Source: an uncultured Acholeplasmatales bacterium
GTDB taxonomy: Bacteria; Bacillota_I; Bacilli_A; Acholeplasmatales; Anaeroplasmataceae
DNA length: 32,620 nt
NCBI GenBank assembly: GCA_944324725.1
Contig: CALUXJ010000010.1
Coordinates: forward strand, 1 to 32,620
Direction of reading: 5' to 3'
Part shown: one piece after another, positions 8,485-19,902 of the stretch
Position numbering within the stretch: position 1 is the stretch's first letter
Layout of the letters: every line of letters starts with the position of its first letter
Position numbers and translations under genes: made by a program
Notes under the pieces: generated by a model
What the model saw: the letters and a program-made list of their open reading frames with translations, nothing else
Database searches by the model: none
Told to the model about the DNA's origin: nothing

Positions 8485-11400
8485 CTATCTACTCCTCTTT
8501 TCATTTAGTGATTCACTAACAATCGTTGAGTCACTATTGTTTTCTATAATAAGGGTTCCTGTTATGAAAACGACATCATAATTAATCGCAACAGGAATAT
8601 CATTAATAATTACATTACCTTCTAAAGTTATTGTATATGAACCTGGATTAATAGCTTCCGTTACAATTTGACCATTTTGACGACAAACAATCTTTAGATC
8701 ATCATATTTAATACTATCTCCCGTAACTAGACCATCAGCTTTAAGGGTCAAGTTTGTTAGTTTATTAGTACCATCATAGTTAAATGCTAAATTGGCCACT
8801 TGAATTGTCAAAGTCTTAGGTAAAATGGTTATAGTACCAATTTGCCCTCCACTATAATTAACTAGATAATTCTTAGAAACATCTTCTCCTGTTTCTTTAT
8901 CAACTATTTTAAACTTAACCATATTAGGAATTGTGCTCACTATTTTAAAACCAAAGCCGTTTTCTACCACACTAATATCATATGAGCTTATATCCTTTAA
9001 TAAGCCAGAGATAATAGTTCCTTCATTAACATAGTGAAAATTGCCATCGTAAGTAAAGGTACCAGAACCACTGCTAGCTTCTACGGTTAACCATTCAATT
9101 ACTAATATAGCAATAAATGCTCCCTTCTCTTCAACAGTACTTGCTTCCGTGATGACCTTATAATTACTTGTCACATCACCTAATTCATTATATATCCGAT
9201 AACCTGTTATTATAATTTGCTTAACACCAGCATTAGATGTGCCGTCGCAATTAGAACTTAAGATTTCTAAATAATCACCAGCCACAAGGCTATTAACAAA
9301 ATCAGCCTCTTTATTAGGCATTTCAACCATTTCATAATCAGATTGACCAATATAATATGGCTTAGCATCATACTTTTTCGTATAATCTTTGGCTTTAATA
9401 TATATTTCTTTCGGAACAATGGTTATTTCTATATCTATCTCATCAGCGGAATTATCTTCAAATATATTATCTAATGTTTGACCGGTTTCACTAACTAATC
9501 CTAGCTTAGTAATTTTTAGGTTGTATGTTCCTTGATTAATAAAACTAGTTTGATTAAAAGTAAAAACATAGTTAACTCCTTCAATTTGGCTATTATCCTC
9601 TACCGAATGAGCTGCTAAATATAATTTATTATCTCTAATGTCATAACCAGGTAAAATATCTGTAAGCGCGTATGGTGTTCCGCGATAAACAAAGGAATAT
9701 ACAACTTCACACTTATTAAATGTGTAGTTAATCTCATTATTAACCTCTAAGCTGCCATATTCATATTTAATATCATAACAATTAGTAACATCTTCGTTTT
9801 GGTTGTTATATATCAAGGCCTTTAAAATATTTTCTTTTGGTTCTTCACCAATGTGAATCAAAGTTAAAATATTTGAGTCGACTACTAAATAATCACCGTT
9901 TTGATTAATAATATCGTTACTAGTAAAATTAGGATAACTATATGGTCCTAAATTAGATAATGATGGTATAAATGTATAGCCTTCAGTAGTCAGTGTTATT
10001 TCACAAGGTCTTACCTCTAATGCTAAAACATAGGTATCTAAAGAAGTAATAATGTAACAATAACTTACATCATTCTTACCTTGCATTATTCTTATATCGG
10101 CTAAGGTAATACTATAACTACCAACCATGTCAATACTAGTGAAAGGCTTGCCATCTTTAATCCAGCTAGCACTAATTGTATCACCTGTTACTAAATTTGT
10201 TGGTTGTAACACCGCCTTACTTAACTCATCTAAAGGTGTTTTGTAACTAGTCAAATAGCTTGCACTTACTTCAAATTCTAAAGTCAAAGGAGTAATTGTC
10301 AGTGTACCAATTTGAGCTTTAATTATATGATAAGATTTAGTTATATCATCATTGTTGGCATTAAGAATGGTTATTTCAACATCGGCTGCTACACTACCAA
10401 CTAGAATTAAACTTGTTCCTTTATAGGTTAATTTGTCATTAGCAGCCAAACCAAAATTAGTGTTTTCGGCAATGGTAGCTATTAATGGTTTACCATCATA
10501 AATCTTTGTAGCAGAATTAGTATTTATATATAAATCCTTTGGTGAAATACTGATGTTACCATATTGATAAGTAATTTCATAATTTGAAGCTAAATCAGCT
10601 TTTACCATTACTTCATACCTATTTTCAACTATTCCATCTTCTACATACTTAACTTGGGGATAAGAACCCACAATTTCTAAATCATTAGTAGTCAATAAAT
10701 TAGCTAACTGACTAGTAATAGTAAAATCTAGACTAGCATGACTAGAACCATCATAAACTGCTACTAAGGAGCTGGTACTAATCTCTAAACTATAAGGAAG
10801 AATGTTAAAGTCAAAGCTATTACTATCAGTATAATAATTAGGATTACCAATTTCAACAGTAATTAAGTAATAACCAGCATTTTTAGCACTTGATACTACT
10901 TCGCCATTTAGGTAAATTGTTCTATTAAGTTCTAAATCATCACCAGGTAAAACACCATCCGTTAAAATTGCAATTTGCCGTTCTTCTTTGTTATACCATA
11001 AAACTAAGTTACTTGTGTCTAGACTTAAATTAACCTTTCGCTGATTAATAATTAAAGTTGCCCCATTACTTACGATGGCGTAATTACTCTTAAGATCACC
11101 ATCTAAAGTGATATCATAACAATTAATGGTATAGGCACCAGCCATAATTGGGCTAACCTCTTCACCATTGTTATTAAAATAATTAACCATAACTTCAACT
11201 ATTTGCCCTTTAATTAAGTCACTGGTAGTGAAGCCACTAGTCCAAATAGGAGCTATAATTTCCTTGTCATAAATTTTTTCTTGATTATTTAGCGTTATAT
11301 TTAGCGTCTTTGGTAATATTTCTAATTTAATTGTTTTTGGACCATTAATTATAAAATTATTTATATCATAGCCTAAAATATCATAACTTATGTTGGCTTC

Positions 11401-14400
11401 ATAGAGACCAGCATTAACATATTCATCTGTACTAATTATTACATTTGAACTAAATAATAAATCATCAATCACTACATTTTCCCACGTCATAGGACTGAAA
11501 ACTCTACCATCATAAATTTTACTTTGATTAGGAATTATAATGTTAATAGTCCGTGCTAAAACCTCATAAGTAATAACATCTTCAGCAAGTGTCACTATAT
11601 AATTATCTTCATTAGCAATATTAGTTTGCGAATTAATCTTTATTGTGTATAAGCCGACATCATAAATAGTAGTTACTTTTTCCCCAAGGCAGTAGATATC
11701 ATACCCAAGATTAATTTTACCTGCATCCCTAGTAGCTAAACTGCCAGCTAGAATAATTGGGTCTATTTTTAGGTTTGTCGCTTTACCATCAAAAACCTTT
11801 TGGTTAGGATTTAAATTTGCAATTCCAATCGTAATCGGTAATTTATTGATGGTAAAATCCAACCTTTCATTAGCTAAAGTGATATGGTAATCTGATAATT
11901 CAGCTAAATTAGTAATCATATACGTCAATGTGTAATCTCCAGCTAATAATAGTTCTTTACGCACAACATTACCACTCACTATTTTGGTGATGACAAAAGA
12001 AAGCGAAGTTGGCAATTCGTACCTCAGGTTTTCTGCATCATAGGCCACATAGTTAGGTACTGGATTAAGGTTAAAACCATTATACGTTTCGGCAGCTAAA
12101 GGCTTAAGGGCAATTTCAATTGGCTTTTGCTTTATGGTTAACTTAGCATCTTCCAAAATGAAATTGTAATTATTTTTATTTCCATTTAAGCTAAAATTAT
12201 TAATTCTTAGCACATATTCACCGACATGTAGTGGTTCAACTTGAATATTATCTTGAAGATAAATAACCTCAATTGTGACTATACTATCTTGAGCACAAAG
12301 TCCATCGACAATATAGGAACTCGGATTATAGGTAAATACTGCATCATCGTAGACTTTTTCAACATCAATTGGCTTTAAAGTTACATCTTTTGGCACTATT
12401 ACTAACTCATATTCTTTATCTAATAGTACCACATAGTTAGCACCATCTGATGTCATAACTTGGTAGCTTGCCAAAGCTACTTGATAAGTTCCAGCAGCGA
12501 TTGGGGTAGTGCTGATTGAAGTATTATCAGCTAAATAATAAGCTAGTTCAAAATGAATATCATAACCATGAACTGTAGTCTCATTAACAATACTAAAGGC
12601 TCCCGGATAAGTGTATGCTAGACCATCATAGGTTTTATTTAATTCAGCAGTTAAACTGATGACTATTTCGGCAGCTAAAATCTTAAAATACTTTTCTTTA
12701 TTATTATTAAAAATATTAATTTGATAGTTATAGCTATTTTCTACCGCTACTTCTAGTGTGTAATAATAAGTGCCTACATTAATTGGGTCAATTTTAGTCG
12801 TACTAGTAGCCTGAGAATAATAAGAATATGTAATTGTTACTGGATCAATAAAATCGTCTTCACCTAACAAAATATAATCATTAATTTGACCAGAACTATC
12901 AACAAAATCATGATAACTACTACTACCATATGTTAAATTTGGCAATTCCATAGCCGTAATATTAATAATTCTTGGCGTAATTATAAGGGTTGGTTCTACA
13001 TTCAGTAAAGTCAAATTATAATTTTTTAATGGTATATCTTTATTATACTCAGAGTTATAAATATCATATGTAAAGTCTGTTAATAGATATGTCCCACTAT
13101 TAATTGGTTCTTTGAGAGATAGACCAGTTTGACTATCCTCATAGGTTAAATTGGTAATATTTAAAATATCACTACCTACTAAACCACTTATATCGTAAGA
13201 TAAATGATGAATTTCACCATTATAGCTAATTGGGTTAGATTGATAGAAATTAATTGTTAAATCTTTAGGTTTAATTATTACTTCACGCTCTTTAATCTTA
13301 AAATCAATTACATAATTACTAGCTAAACCAGTTATAAATTCAACATCTATAATACTTATAGTGTAACTACCAACGTCAAATATATCCTCGTCTTGGACTA
13401 TTAACCTAATTATGTCATTTATTGCCAAAGAGGTTCCTGCTTCTAACACATAATTTTCGTAATCAGGATAGTTATAATAAGAGGCGTTGTAAGTTAGAGG
13501 TTCTACTTCTAAAAGACTAAGTGTAAGTGGACGTTTAGTGATATTAAAGGCAAGTACATCTGGTAAATTAATGATATAATTGTCAGCCAGAGTATTAACA
13601 AAATCACTAACTACTAATTCTACTAAATACTGGCCCACATTAATAATTGTTGTTGTTTCATTATAATCACTATCATAATAGCGATAGTTCATAATAACAC
13701 CCTCACCTGCTACAAAACCATCAGATAACTCTGTTTCCATATATGGTGCACTTATTAAGTGATTATAACCATCGTAAGTAATATCATCAATTTGACCAAA
13801 TTCATAAATAATATTTCTTGGAATAATTTTTAATTCACCAGGTAAATACGTAAAATCGTAATTGTTTTTATCTGTCTCATTTAAATAGATTACTTCTGCT
13901 ATTTCTAAAGGATATATACCAACATTGATGGCACCTGTCGGTTTAACAACAATCTTGATTTGGTCGTCTTTAACTAAGTTACCATCAACAATTTCATATT
14001 CATTGATTGGTGCAATTTCCTTACCTTCGTATAATTGCTCCATATCGACAGGCTTAATACTTACTGGTCTTTTAGCAATAACTAAATAACCAGTTTGACT
14101 AGTTATTGCATAATTAGTAGCTTCACCACTCGTAAACTCTATCTCACCAGTAACTAAATAGGTACCAGCCGCAATAGCTTCTGGTAAATCATTGAAACTA
14201 AAGCTAATTACAATCGTATCATTAGCTAGAAGTTTATTGTGATAAACTTCATTATCAGCTGTTAGGTTCCAATCATCTTCAGTTAAGGTATAACTATAGC
14301 CATCATACACTTTATTAAGTGTTTGACTAATATTTAATGTTAATTGATATGGAAGTATATTAAAGGTATCCTTATCATTAATTATTGTAATATCATAATT

Positions 14401-16113
14401 GCTAGGATTACCTACAGTTATATTTGCCGCCGTGCAGATTACATCATAAGTTCCAACATTTACTATATTAGATAGATAATTTGCCTCTATACTGATTTCA
14501 TCATTTTGACATAAGCCAGAAACTAAGTAATCGTCTTTTCCTAGTACAAAAGCATCTCCACTATAAATTCTATCCTTGACCGCCAGTTCTACTGTAACTC
14601 TAGCTTTGTCTATAGTAAGTGCTGCTGAACTATAAGTAACATTATAATTCTTTTGACCTTTACCATCGTTAATGGAATATATAGCACTTATTGGGGTAAT
14701 GAGATACTCACCCGCATCAATTAAACCAGGTACAATCTCATCTGCCAAACGATATTCTAATTTCACGCTACTTACCGTTAAACTATCCCCAGGAACTAAA
14801 TCTGTACTACTGAAATAAAGTATAAGATTATCCCGTTGATCTAAACCATTATAAACCAAATTATTTTGACTTAAATCTGCATTAATTACCTTCAAATTAA
14901 TTACCATCGGTTTTGGAGTAATTTCTACGAAATCAAAGACATAATCAATCAAATAATTATCGGTAACATCTTGACCATTTCTAAACATAGTAGCAAATAT
15001 TTCATTAACATATTGACCAACATCTTTACCACTCACACGACTACTGATACTTATGATATCATTAGCTGCAAGAGAGCCACTGATTATTGTGTAATCTAGG
15101 GCCGTATTAAATATTTTACCATCATAAACCTTGCTATCTTTAGCTGATTTAATCGTAATTTCGCGCTTATTAATTGTAAGTTTAGCGTACTCATAGGTAA
15201 AATCATATAGAGCTGTGACATCTATATTACCACGCATAACTTTTGCATCACTAATATTAATAGCATATTCTCCCACATTTAATGGATCAACTACATCTAA
15301 CATATCGTAAGTAGCATGAGGAGTAACACTAGTGTCAACGGTATATATTTCATCATATTTAACCGCATAAGAGCTAATAACATCATTATCATACAATTTT
15401 TCTAATGAAGCATTGTCTAGGGTAATACTACGATCTAATAGTGAAATTCCATCATATGTTTTAACGACATCATTAGCCTTTAAAGTTATCTTTAGTGGTT
15501 CCGGACTTACTAAAAATTCATAATTAGAAGGAAGCTTATAACAACTTGTTACATCTTCTCCTACTTGATTCATTATTTTAACACTGGTCAAATCTAAGCT
15601 AACTTTAATTTGGGGTAATAAATATTCTTCATAATTAAATCTTAAATTATCTTCAACAAGATAGTCACCCGCTAAAAGTTCAGTTTCAATTTGTGGTTTG
15701 TCACCATAAGTAAAGTTGTCAGCCAGTGTAAAATTAATTTCTTTAGGTAAAATACTAAAGGCAAGAGGTTGGCTATAAGAGGGGCCGAATAGCTTCTGAG
15801 TTACTATCCGCACCTCATAATCACCAACTAAAGTAGGCTTTTCCTGAGTCCAATTAGAATCAGATACCGGGCGATATTCATAATAACTATCGCTAAAAAT
15901 GGCTTTACCACCACTTATTTTTATTTCTTCACCATATGTTATTTGTGAATCAACCATTAAAGGCTCAATAACAACACCTTTAAGAGCTAAACATGTTATT
16001 GTCGCTATAGCACTTAGGATTATTATAATAAGATACAACCATTTAAAACGCATGATTTTGGTTTTTATTTCAGCAAGTCGTATTATTTTGGCTTCATATT
16101 CATCATACATCAT
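8485..16113 (-). CDS. Giant MBG-domain repeat surface protein (2,542 aa)
   Basis: After a 23-residue cytoplasmic tail comes one membrane segment (about 24-46); everything after it should be outside the cell. The outer part is a string of about 24 MBG-type domains of roughly 80-105 residues. Each starts with a (V/I)-x-Y-(D/N)-G motif (KTYDGISL, KVYDGKIF, KVYDGYSY, KTYDGLAY, KIYDGRVF, KIYDGKPL, KKYDAKPY, FTYDGNFH). A loop L-x-x-x-D-x-I then a G-x-Y-x-(I/V) strand follow, and each ends in NY-x-(I/V) and LTI-x-(P/K)-(R/K). MBG domains are Ig-like modules of bacterial adhesins. There is no LPXTG motif, no C-terminal membrane segment and no S-layer domain, so anchoring must be N-terminal. A strong AAGGAGG lies 9 nt before ATG. 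It is separated by 31 nt from a second MBG gene. Confidence 0.85.
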   Translation of the reverse strand: MMYDEYEAKIIRLAEIKTKIMRFKWLYLIIIILSAIATITCLALKGVVIEPLMVDSQITYGEEIKISGGKAIFSDSYYEYRPVSDSNWTQEKPTLVGDYEVRIVTQKLFGPSYSQPLAFSILPKEINFTLADNFTYGDKPQIETELLAGDYLVEDNLRFNYEEYLLPQIKVSLDLTSVKIMNQVGEDVTSCYKLPSNYEFLVSPEPLKITLKANDVVKTYDGISLLDRSITLDNASLEKLYDNDVISSYAVKYDEIYTVDTSVTPHATYDMLDVVDPLNVGEYAINISDAKVMRGNIDVTALYDFTYEYAKLTINKREITIKSAKDSKVYDGKIFNTALDYTIISGSLAANDIISISSRVSGKDVGQYVNEIFATMFRNGQDVTDNYLIDYVFDFVEITPKPMVINLKVINADLSQNNLVYNGLDQRDNLILYFSSTDLVPGDSLTVSSVKLEYRLADEIVPGLIDAGEYLITPISAIYSINDGKGQKNYNVTYSSAALTIDKARVTVELAVKDRIYSGDAFVLGKDDYLVSGLCQNDEISIEANYLSNIVNVGTYDVICTAANITVGNPSNYDITIINDKDTFNILPYQLTLNISQTLNKVYDGYSYTLTEDDWNLTADNEVYHNKLLANDTIVISFSFNDLPEAIAAGTYLVTGEIEFTSGEATNYAITSQTGYLVIAKRPVSIKPVDMEQLYEGKEIAPINEYEIVDGNLVKDDQIKIVVKPTGAINVGIYPLEIAEVIYLNETDKNNYDFTYLPGELKIIPRNIIYEFGQIDDITYDGYNHLISAPYMETELSDGFVAGEGVIMNYRYYDSDYNETTTIINVGQYLVELVVSDFVNTLADNYIINLPDVLAFNITKRPLTLSLLEVEPLTYNASYYNYPDYENYVLEAGTSLAINDIIRLIVQDEDIFDVGSYTISIIDVEFITGLASNYVIDFKIKEREVIIKPKDLTINFYQSNPISYNGEIHHLSYDISGLVGSDILNITNLTYEDSQTGLSLKEPINSGTYLLTDFTYDIYNSEYNKDIPLKNYNLTLLNVEPTLIITPRIINITAMELPNLTYGSSSYHDFVDSSGQINDYILLGEDDFIDPVTITYSYYSQATSTTKIDPINVGTYYYTLEVAVENSYNYQINIFNNNKEKYFKILAAEIVISLTAELNKTYDGLAYTYPGAFSIVNETTVHGYDIHFELAYYLADNTSISTTPIAAGTYQVALASYQVMTSDGANYVVLLDKEYELVIVPKDVTLKPIDVEKVYDDAVFTYNPSSYIVDGLCAQDSIVTIEVIYLQDNIQVEPLHVGEYVLRINNFSLNGNKNNYNFILEDAKLTIKQKPIEIALKPLAAETYNGFNLNPVPNYVAYDAENLRYELPTSLSFVITKIVSGNVVRKELLLAGDYTLTYMITNLAELSDYHITLANERLDFTINKLPITIGIANLNPNQKVFDGKATNLKIDPIILAGSLATRDAGKINLGYDIYCLGEKVTTIYDVGLYTIKINSQTNIANEDNYIVTLAEDVITYEVLARTINIIIPNQSKIYDGRVFSPMTWENVVIDDLLFSSNVIISTDEYVNAGLYEANISYDILGYDINNFIINGPKTIKLEILPKTLNITLNNQEKIYDKEIIAPIWTSGFTTSDLIKGQIVEVMVNYFNNNGEEVSPIMAGAYTINCYDITLDGDLKSNYAIVSNGATLIINQRKVNLSLDTSNLVLWYNKEERQIAILTDGVLPGDDLELNRTIYLNGEVVSSAKNAGYYLITVEIGNPNYYTDSNSFDFNILPYSLEISTSSLVAVYDGSSHASLDFTITSQLANLLTTNDLEIVGSYPQVKYVEDGIVENRYEVMVKADLASNYEITYQYGNISISPKDLYINTNSATKIYDGKPLIATIAENTNFGLAANDKLTYKGTSLILVGSVAADVEITILNANNDDITKSYHIIKAQIGTLTITPLTLEFEVSASYLTSYKTPLDELSKAVLQPTNLVTGDTISASWIKDGKPFTSIDMVGSYSITLADIRIMQGKNDVSYCYIITSLDTYVLALEVRPCEITLTTEGYTFIPSLSNLGPYSYPNFTSNDIINQNGDYLVVDSNILTLIHIGEEPKENILKALIYNNQNEDVTNCYDIKYEYGSLEVNNEINYTFNKCEVVYSFVYRGTPYALTDILPGYDIRDNKLYLAAHSVEDNSQIEGVNYVFTFNQTSFINQGTYNLKITKLGLVSETGQTLDNIFEDNSADEIDIEITIVPKEIYIKAKDYTKKYDAKPYYIGQSDYEMVEMPNKEADFVNSLVAGDYLEILSSNCDGTSNAGVKQIIITGYRIYNELGDVTSNYKVITEASTVEEKGAFIAILVIEWLTVEASSGSGTFTYDGNFHYVNEGTIISGLLKDISSYDISVVENGFGFKIVSTIPNMVKFKIVDKETGEDVSKNYLVNYSGGQIGTITILPKTLTIQVANLAFNYDGTNKLTNLTLKADGLVTGDSIKYDDLKIVCRQNGQIVTEAINPGSYTITLEGNVIINDIPVAINYDVVFITGTLIIENNSDSTIVSESLNEKRSR
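8492..8498 (-). promoter_or_regulatory. Ribosome binding site fixing start 8483
   Basis: AGAGGAG on the minus strand, 8 nt before ATG 8483. It lies in the last codons of the upstream MBG gene, so re-initiation right after its TAG stop is expected. Confidence 0.6.
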
Positions 16114-16144
16114 GTTTAGCTACCTCCTTTTTAATTTAAGACAA

Positions 16145-19100
16145 TTATTGAACCAACTTTAGTCGTCGTATCAATTTCATAACATTTTTTACATCTATAT
16201 ATTTATTATTAGAAGTACCATCAGGTATATCTAATAATAGATGATTAATTTTAATTTGATCTTCTAATACAAAAAGTCTACCAATACCACCTTCTACTGT
16301 AGAAGGTACAACTACCATATTGCCATAAGAAATTTCATCATTAGCACCTAAATCACCCTCAATAGAAAATGGAATATAAATAATTTCGTTTATTTGTTCA
16401 CTACTTGAAACATAAACATTTTCTACCCTTACATACAATTTTCGCGGACTGATTGTAAGTGTCATAGGGTCAGTTGGTAAACCTATATTATAATTCTGAG
16501 CTACACTAGCATCAACAAAGTTTACGCCTTCTAAAGTAACTTGGTATGTGCCAACCATAAAAGGTTGACCATCAATAAGATTTTCTTCAGAATCTAATAC
16601 ATATTTGATATTCATATTCAAAATTGAATCTTGGGCCATAAAATTGTAATTTGTCGGGTCACTATAATAAGATACTAGTTGTCCTGAATAAATAAATTGT
16701 ACATTAGAACTATTAGGCATAATATTAAGTTCCGCTTTATCAATACTAAAACTTACAGAAATATCAGGTAATAAGAAATTTTTGGCGCCATTACCCACTA
16801 ATTCTTTGACATACATCTTGTACTCTCCTACATTATGTGGAATACATTCCCTATTACTGCTATCTAAGTAACCAACTAAATAGTTAAGCTGACATTCTAA
16901 AACTGTTGTTTGTTTAATTTCATTATAATAGGATCTTTCACCATAGATACTATTTTCCGGCATTTCCAGTTGAAGATCAGTTTGGGTCAATTGGTAAGGG
17001 AGAATAGTAAGTTTAGCAAGACCACGCGTATTAAAGACATAATACCTGCTTACATCTATACCGCCGGCATTGACAATTTTAACTTTTGCATCTAATGCAT
17101 ATGTTCCCACATTAACCTCATCTGAACTATAACTAATTAATAATTTATCAGATGCTAAAAGATTATTAGCTAATAAATAGTTATCTTCGAGCTCAGCACC
17201 TTGATATGCTTTATTATCAAAAGTTTTAGTAACATCAAGACCAATGATATCTAACTTACGTGGCATAATACTACTTAATATAATATCTATAGATGGATTA
17301 TTAAAGCAGCTTGTTACATCTTCATTTTGATAGTAAACATGGTAATTGAGGGTTTGGTTAATTTGCGTATCATAAATTAATTCATTAGCCAAACTAAATT
17401 CAAGTGCTAGATTTTTATCTTCTAATTCTTGATTATTTATATGATACATATCTGAATCGATAACTAATTTTTCACCATAAGTGATTGATACTGGTTTTAT
17501 ATTGATATCTAAATTAATTTTTTGAACTTCAATACTGCCACTATTAACCTCAATATCTAAATACTTTGTAACATCCTGATTATCTGTAGAACTGTAAACT
17601 TTTAGGTTCGTATAAGCGATAGGGTAAGTCCCAACTAAATAATTTGTATAGTCAATATAAGTAATTTCAAATACTAATTCATTATTATCTATACTTGAAT
17701 TAAATTTTGGGTTTGCCCCTAAATAAAGTTTACTAGCATCTGCTATATTTATTTTAATAGGCAATTTTTCTAAAGTTATTGTTCCAGAATAAATCGTAAT
17801 AGCATAATTAGCTGTAACATCTAAGGTATCACGGTAAATTTTAACATTTTGTGGTGTAATTAAATTGTTACCAATATTAAGCTTTACTTCATCATATTCG
17901 GCTCTATCACCCGTCAAGAGACCACTACTGGTATAATAGTTTGGATAATCTTCAGCCAAATTGTAGGTAAGTATCATACTATTGACACCTATAGTTGCCG
18001 GTCTTGGGTTAATAGTAATATTACCATCTAACATATCTATATCATAAAATGAAGTAACGTCATCGCCGCTAGCATTATTGATAATAACATTACTAATCTT
18101 TGGTGTATAAATACCAACATTTATCATATCTAGGTCTTCGTAACTTACTCCATTAATATAATCACCCACAACTAATCCTGTAACGGAGGCATATTTATTA
18201 CTTAATACATAATTTTGTCCATCATAGTTTTTGCTATCAACATAACCAGCTATTGTTAGCTTAGCTTTACTAAATGAAAAAGATAAATTGGATTTTGATA
18301 TGTTATAATTTTTCGTTACATCTTTACCAGCAGAAAAAACCTTAATTGTATAGCTTGAACCTAAAATTTGATTATTAACAAAATCAACATCTCTTAAATC
18401 ATAAATTAAAGTAATCTGCTCTGTTTCTACTAAACCATCATATAATAAATCGGTCGCACTAATATTAAAATCAGTACCATATGTATATGTAAAATCTGGC
18501 TTTAAACCATTAATTATTAAATTGGCACTGGTGATTATTAGCTGACCTGGAGTTGAACTTATGTTATAATTTTTCGTTACATCTTCACCTACATCATTTG
18601 TAACAGTGATATATTTAAGGTAAAGCGGATAGTTACCAACCTCAGCTTCAACCAAACTCTTATCATAATATAGACTTGTTATCCTATCACCCGGCAATAA
18701 TTTGTTTTGGTCATAATTAACTAATTCATTTAAAGAAAAATCATTAATCATCCCATTATAAACTTGGCTTAAATTGCTTGCCATGTTTATTGTTAAACTA
18801 ATTGGTAAAATCTCTAGTGTCCCATTTGTTGAACTTATGTCATAGTTATTAGTTACATCTTTACCATCATTGTCTAGAACCGTAATTTCAGCTATCTTTA
18901 TTTCATAAGTTCCGACAGAAACACTATCGACACTTGCATATTTTACTGTTAAACTGTGACCAGGAATCAGCCCTTTTTGACTAGCATAACCATCAGCTAT
19001 CTTAACACTTTCATTACTATACTCAAGCTTTGCTGAAACACCTACAACATCTAAGCTGGCTTTAACAATTTTTAAAGTACCTGTTATAATGGTGATATCA

Positions 19101-19894
19101 TAATTATCCGAAACATCCTCATCTTCCGTATTTAACACACTTACCTGGGTAGGATCAATTTTATAAGTTCCGACATTAATATTACTACTCAAACTGTCAA
19201 AATTAAGTTCTAATCTATCCCCTGATTCTAAAGTACCACTAGTAATACGATAAGAAAAAGTTGGTAAATCACCATCATATGTATGGGTTACATCATCAAT
19301 GCTTATAACTAATGGTTGTGGGGCAACTGCCAGACCTGTTTGAATATTATAATTGTCAGTAACATTGAGCCCTGAATCGTCAACAACATCGACTACTATT
19401 TCATCTTCTATACTCGTAACCGTTAAATGATGACCAGCTATAAGAGATGAGTCATATAAGTAATAATCATCAATTCCAATAAGACCATTTTCTAAATCAT
19501 CATTAGTAATCACAACATTTAATGGTCTCTTAGTAATAGTTAATGTTCCTGGATTACACTGAACATTATAAGAGTCGGTCACATCAACCATATCTTCGTT
19601 ATAAATAGTAACCGTATAATTAATAGAGTATTCTCCTACTAAAAAATATTGATTTGTATAATTAAAGGTAGCTGTATCACCTGCAAGTAAGGTACCCTCA
19701 GTTACAACAAAATCTGCATCTTGATATTCATAAACAGTACCATCAAATTCCTTAGTTTTAGGAGATAAGGTAAAGGAAACATTTATTTTTTCACCAACTA
19801 TACTACCTGTTTGTAATAAGAGAAAATAGGTGCCTAATGCCGAAATAAAAATCAATAATAAACATGATATAAATATTATTATTCCTTTTTTCAT
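16145..19894 (-). CDS. Large MBG-domain repeat surface protein (1,249 aa)
   Basis: Residues 3-27 are a signal-anchor helix after MKK. No clear cleavage site is seen, so it may remain membrane-bound. About 12 MBG-like units follow, with motifs such as KEFDGTVY, HTYDGDLP, QVYNGMIN, KNYDGQNY, KTFDNKAY and FIYSGQLV. Many units contain a (D/E)DVT-x-x-YNI strand, giving a more regular repeat than in the larger neighbour. The C-terminus ends in a short basic stretch (KLIRRLKLVQ) with no sortase signal. AGGAGG overlaps the TAG stop of the AAA+ gene upstream (9-nt gap), so synthesis is tied to that gene. A cell-surface fibre or adhesin role is inferred from the family. Sequence drift between units argues against recent tandem duplication. 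Confidence 0.85.
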   Translation of the reverse strand: MKKGIIIFISCLLLIFISALGTYFLLLQTGSIVGEKINVSFTLSPKTKEFDGTVYEYQDADFVVTEGTLLAGDTATFNYTNQYFLVGEYSINYTVTIYNEDMVDVTDSYNVQCNPGTLTITKRPLNVVITNDDLENGLIGIDDYYLYDSSLIAGHHLTVTSIEDEIVVDVVDDSGLNVTDNYNIQTGLAVAPQPLVISIDDVTHTYDGDLPTFSYRITSGTLESGDRLELNFDSLSSNINVGTYKIDPTQVSVLNTEDEDVSDNYDITIITGTLKIVKASLDVVGVSAKLEYSNESVKIADGYASQKGLIPGHSLTVKYASVDSVSVGTYEIKIAEITVLDNDGKDVTNNYDISSTNGTLEILPISLTINMASNLSQVYNGMINDFSLNELVNYDQNKLLPGDRITSLYYDKSLVEAEVGNYPLYLKYITVTNDVGEDVTKNYNISSTPGQLIITSANLIINGLKPDFTYTYGTDFNISATDLLYDGLVETEQITLIYDLRDVDFVNNQILGSSYTIKVFSAGKDVTKNYNISKSNLSFSFSKAKLTIAGYVDSKNYDGQNYVLSNKYASVTGLVVGDYINGVSYEDLDMINVGIYTPKISNVIINNASGDDVTSFYDIDMLDGNITINPRPATIGVNSMILTYNLAEDYPNYYTSSGLLTGDRAEYDEVKLNIGNNLITPQNVKIYRDTLDVTANYAITIYSGTITLEKLPIKINIADASKLYLGANPKFNSSIDNNELVFEITYIDYTNYLVGTYPIAYTNLKVYSSTDNQDVTKYLDIEVNSGSIEVQKINLDINIKPVSITYGEKLVIDSDMYHINNQELEDKNLALEFSLANELIYDTQINQTLNYHVYYQNEDVTSCFNNPSIDIILSSIMPRKLDIIGLDVTKTFDNKAYQGAELEDNYLLANNLLASDKLLISYSSDEVNVGTYALDAKVKIVNAGGIDVSRYYVFNTRGLAKLTILPYQLTQTDLQLEMPENSIYGERSYYNEIKQTTVLECQLNYLVGYLDSSNRECIPHNVGEYKMYVKELVGNGAKNFLLPDISVSFSIDKAELNIMPNSSNVQFIYSGQLVSYYSDPTNYNFMAQDSILNMNIKYVLDSEENLIDGQPFMVGTYQVTLEGVNFVDASVAQNYNIGLPTDPMTLTISPRKLYVRVENVYVSSSEQINEIIYIPFSIEGDLGANDEISYGNMVVVPSTVEGGIGRLFVLEDQIKINHLLLDIPDGTSNNKYIDVKNVMKLIRRLKLVQ

Positions 19895-19902
19895 ATTTAC
19901 CT

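Noticed and set aside
8485-16113. Fast-expanding tandem DNA repeats in the MBG gene
   Set aside because: Units share only short protein motifs. I see no long nucleotide identity between them, so there is no sign of recent expansion.
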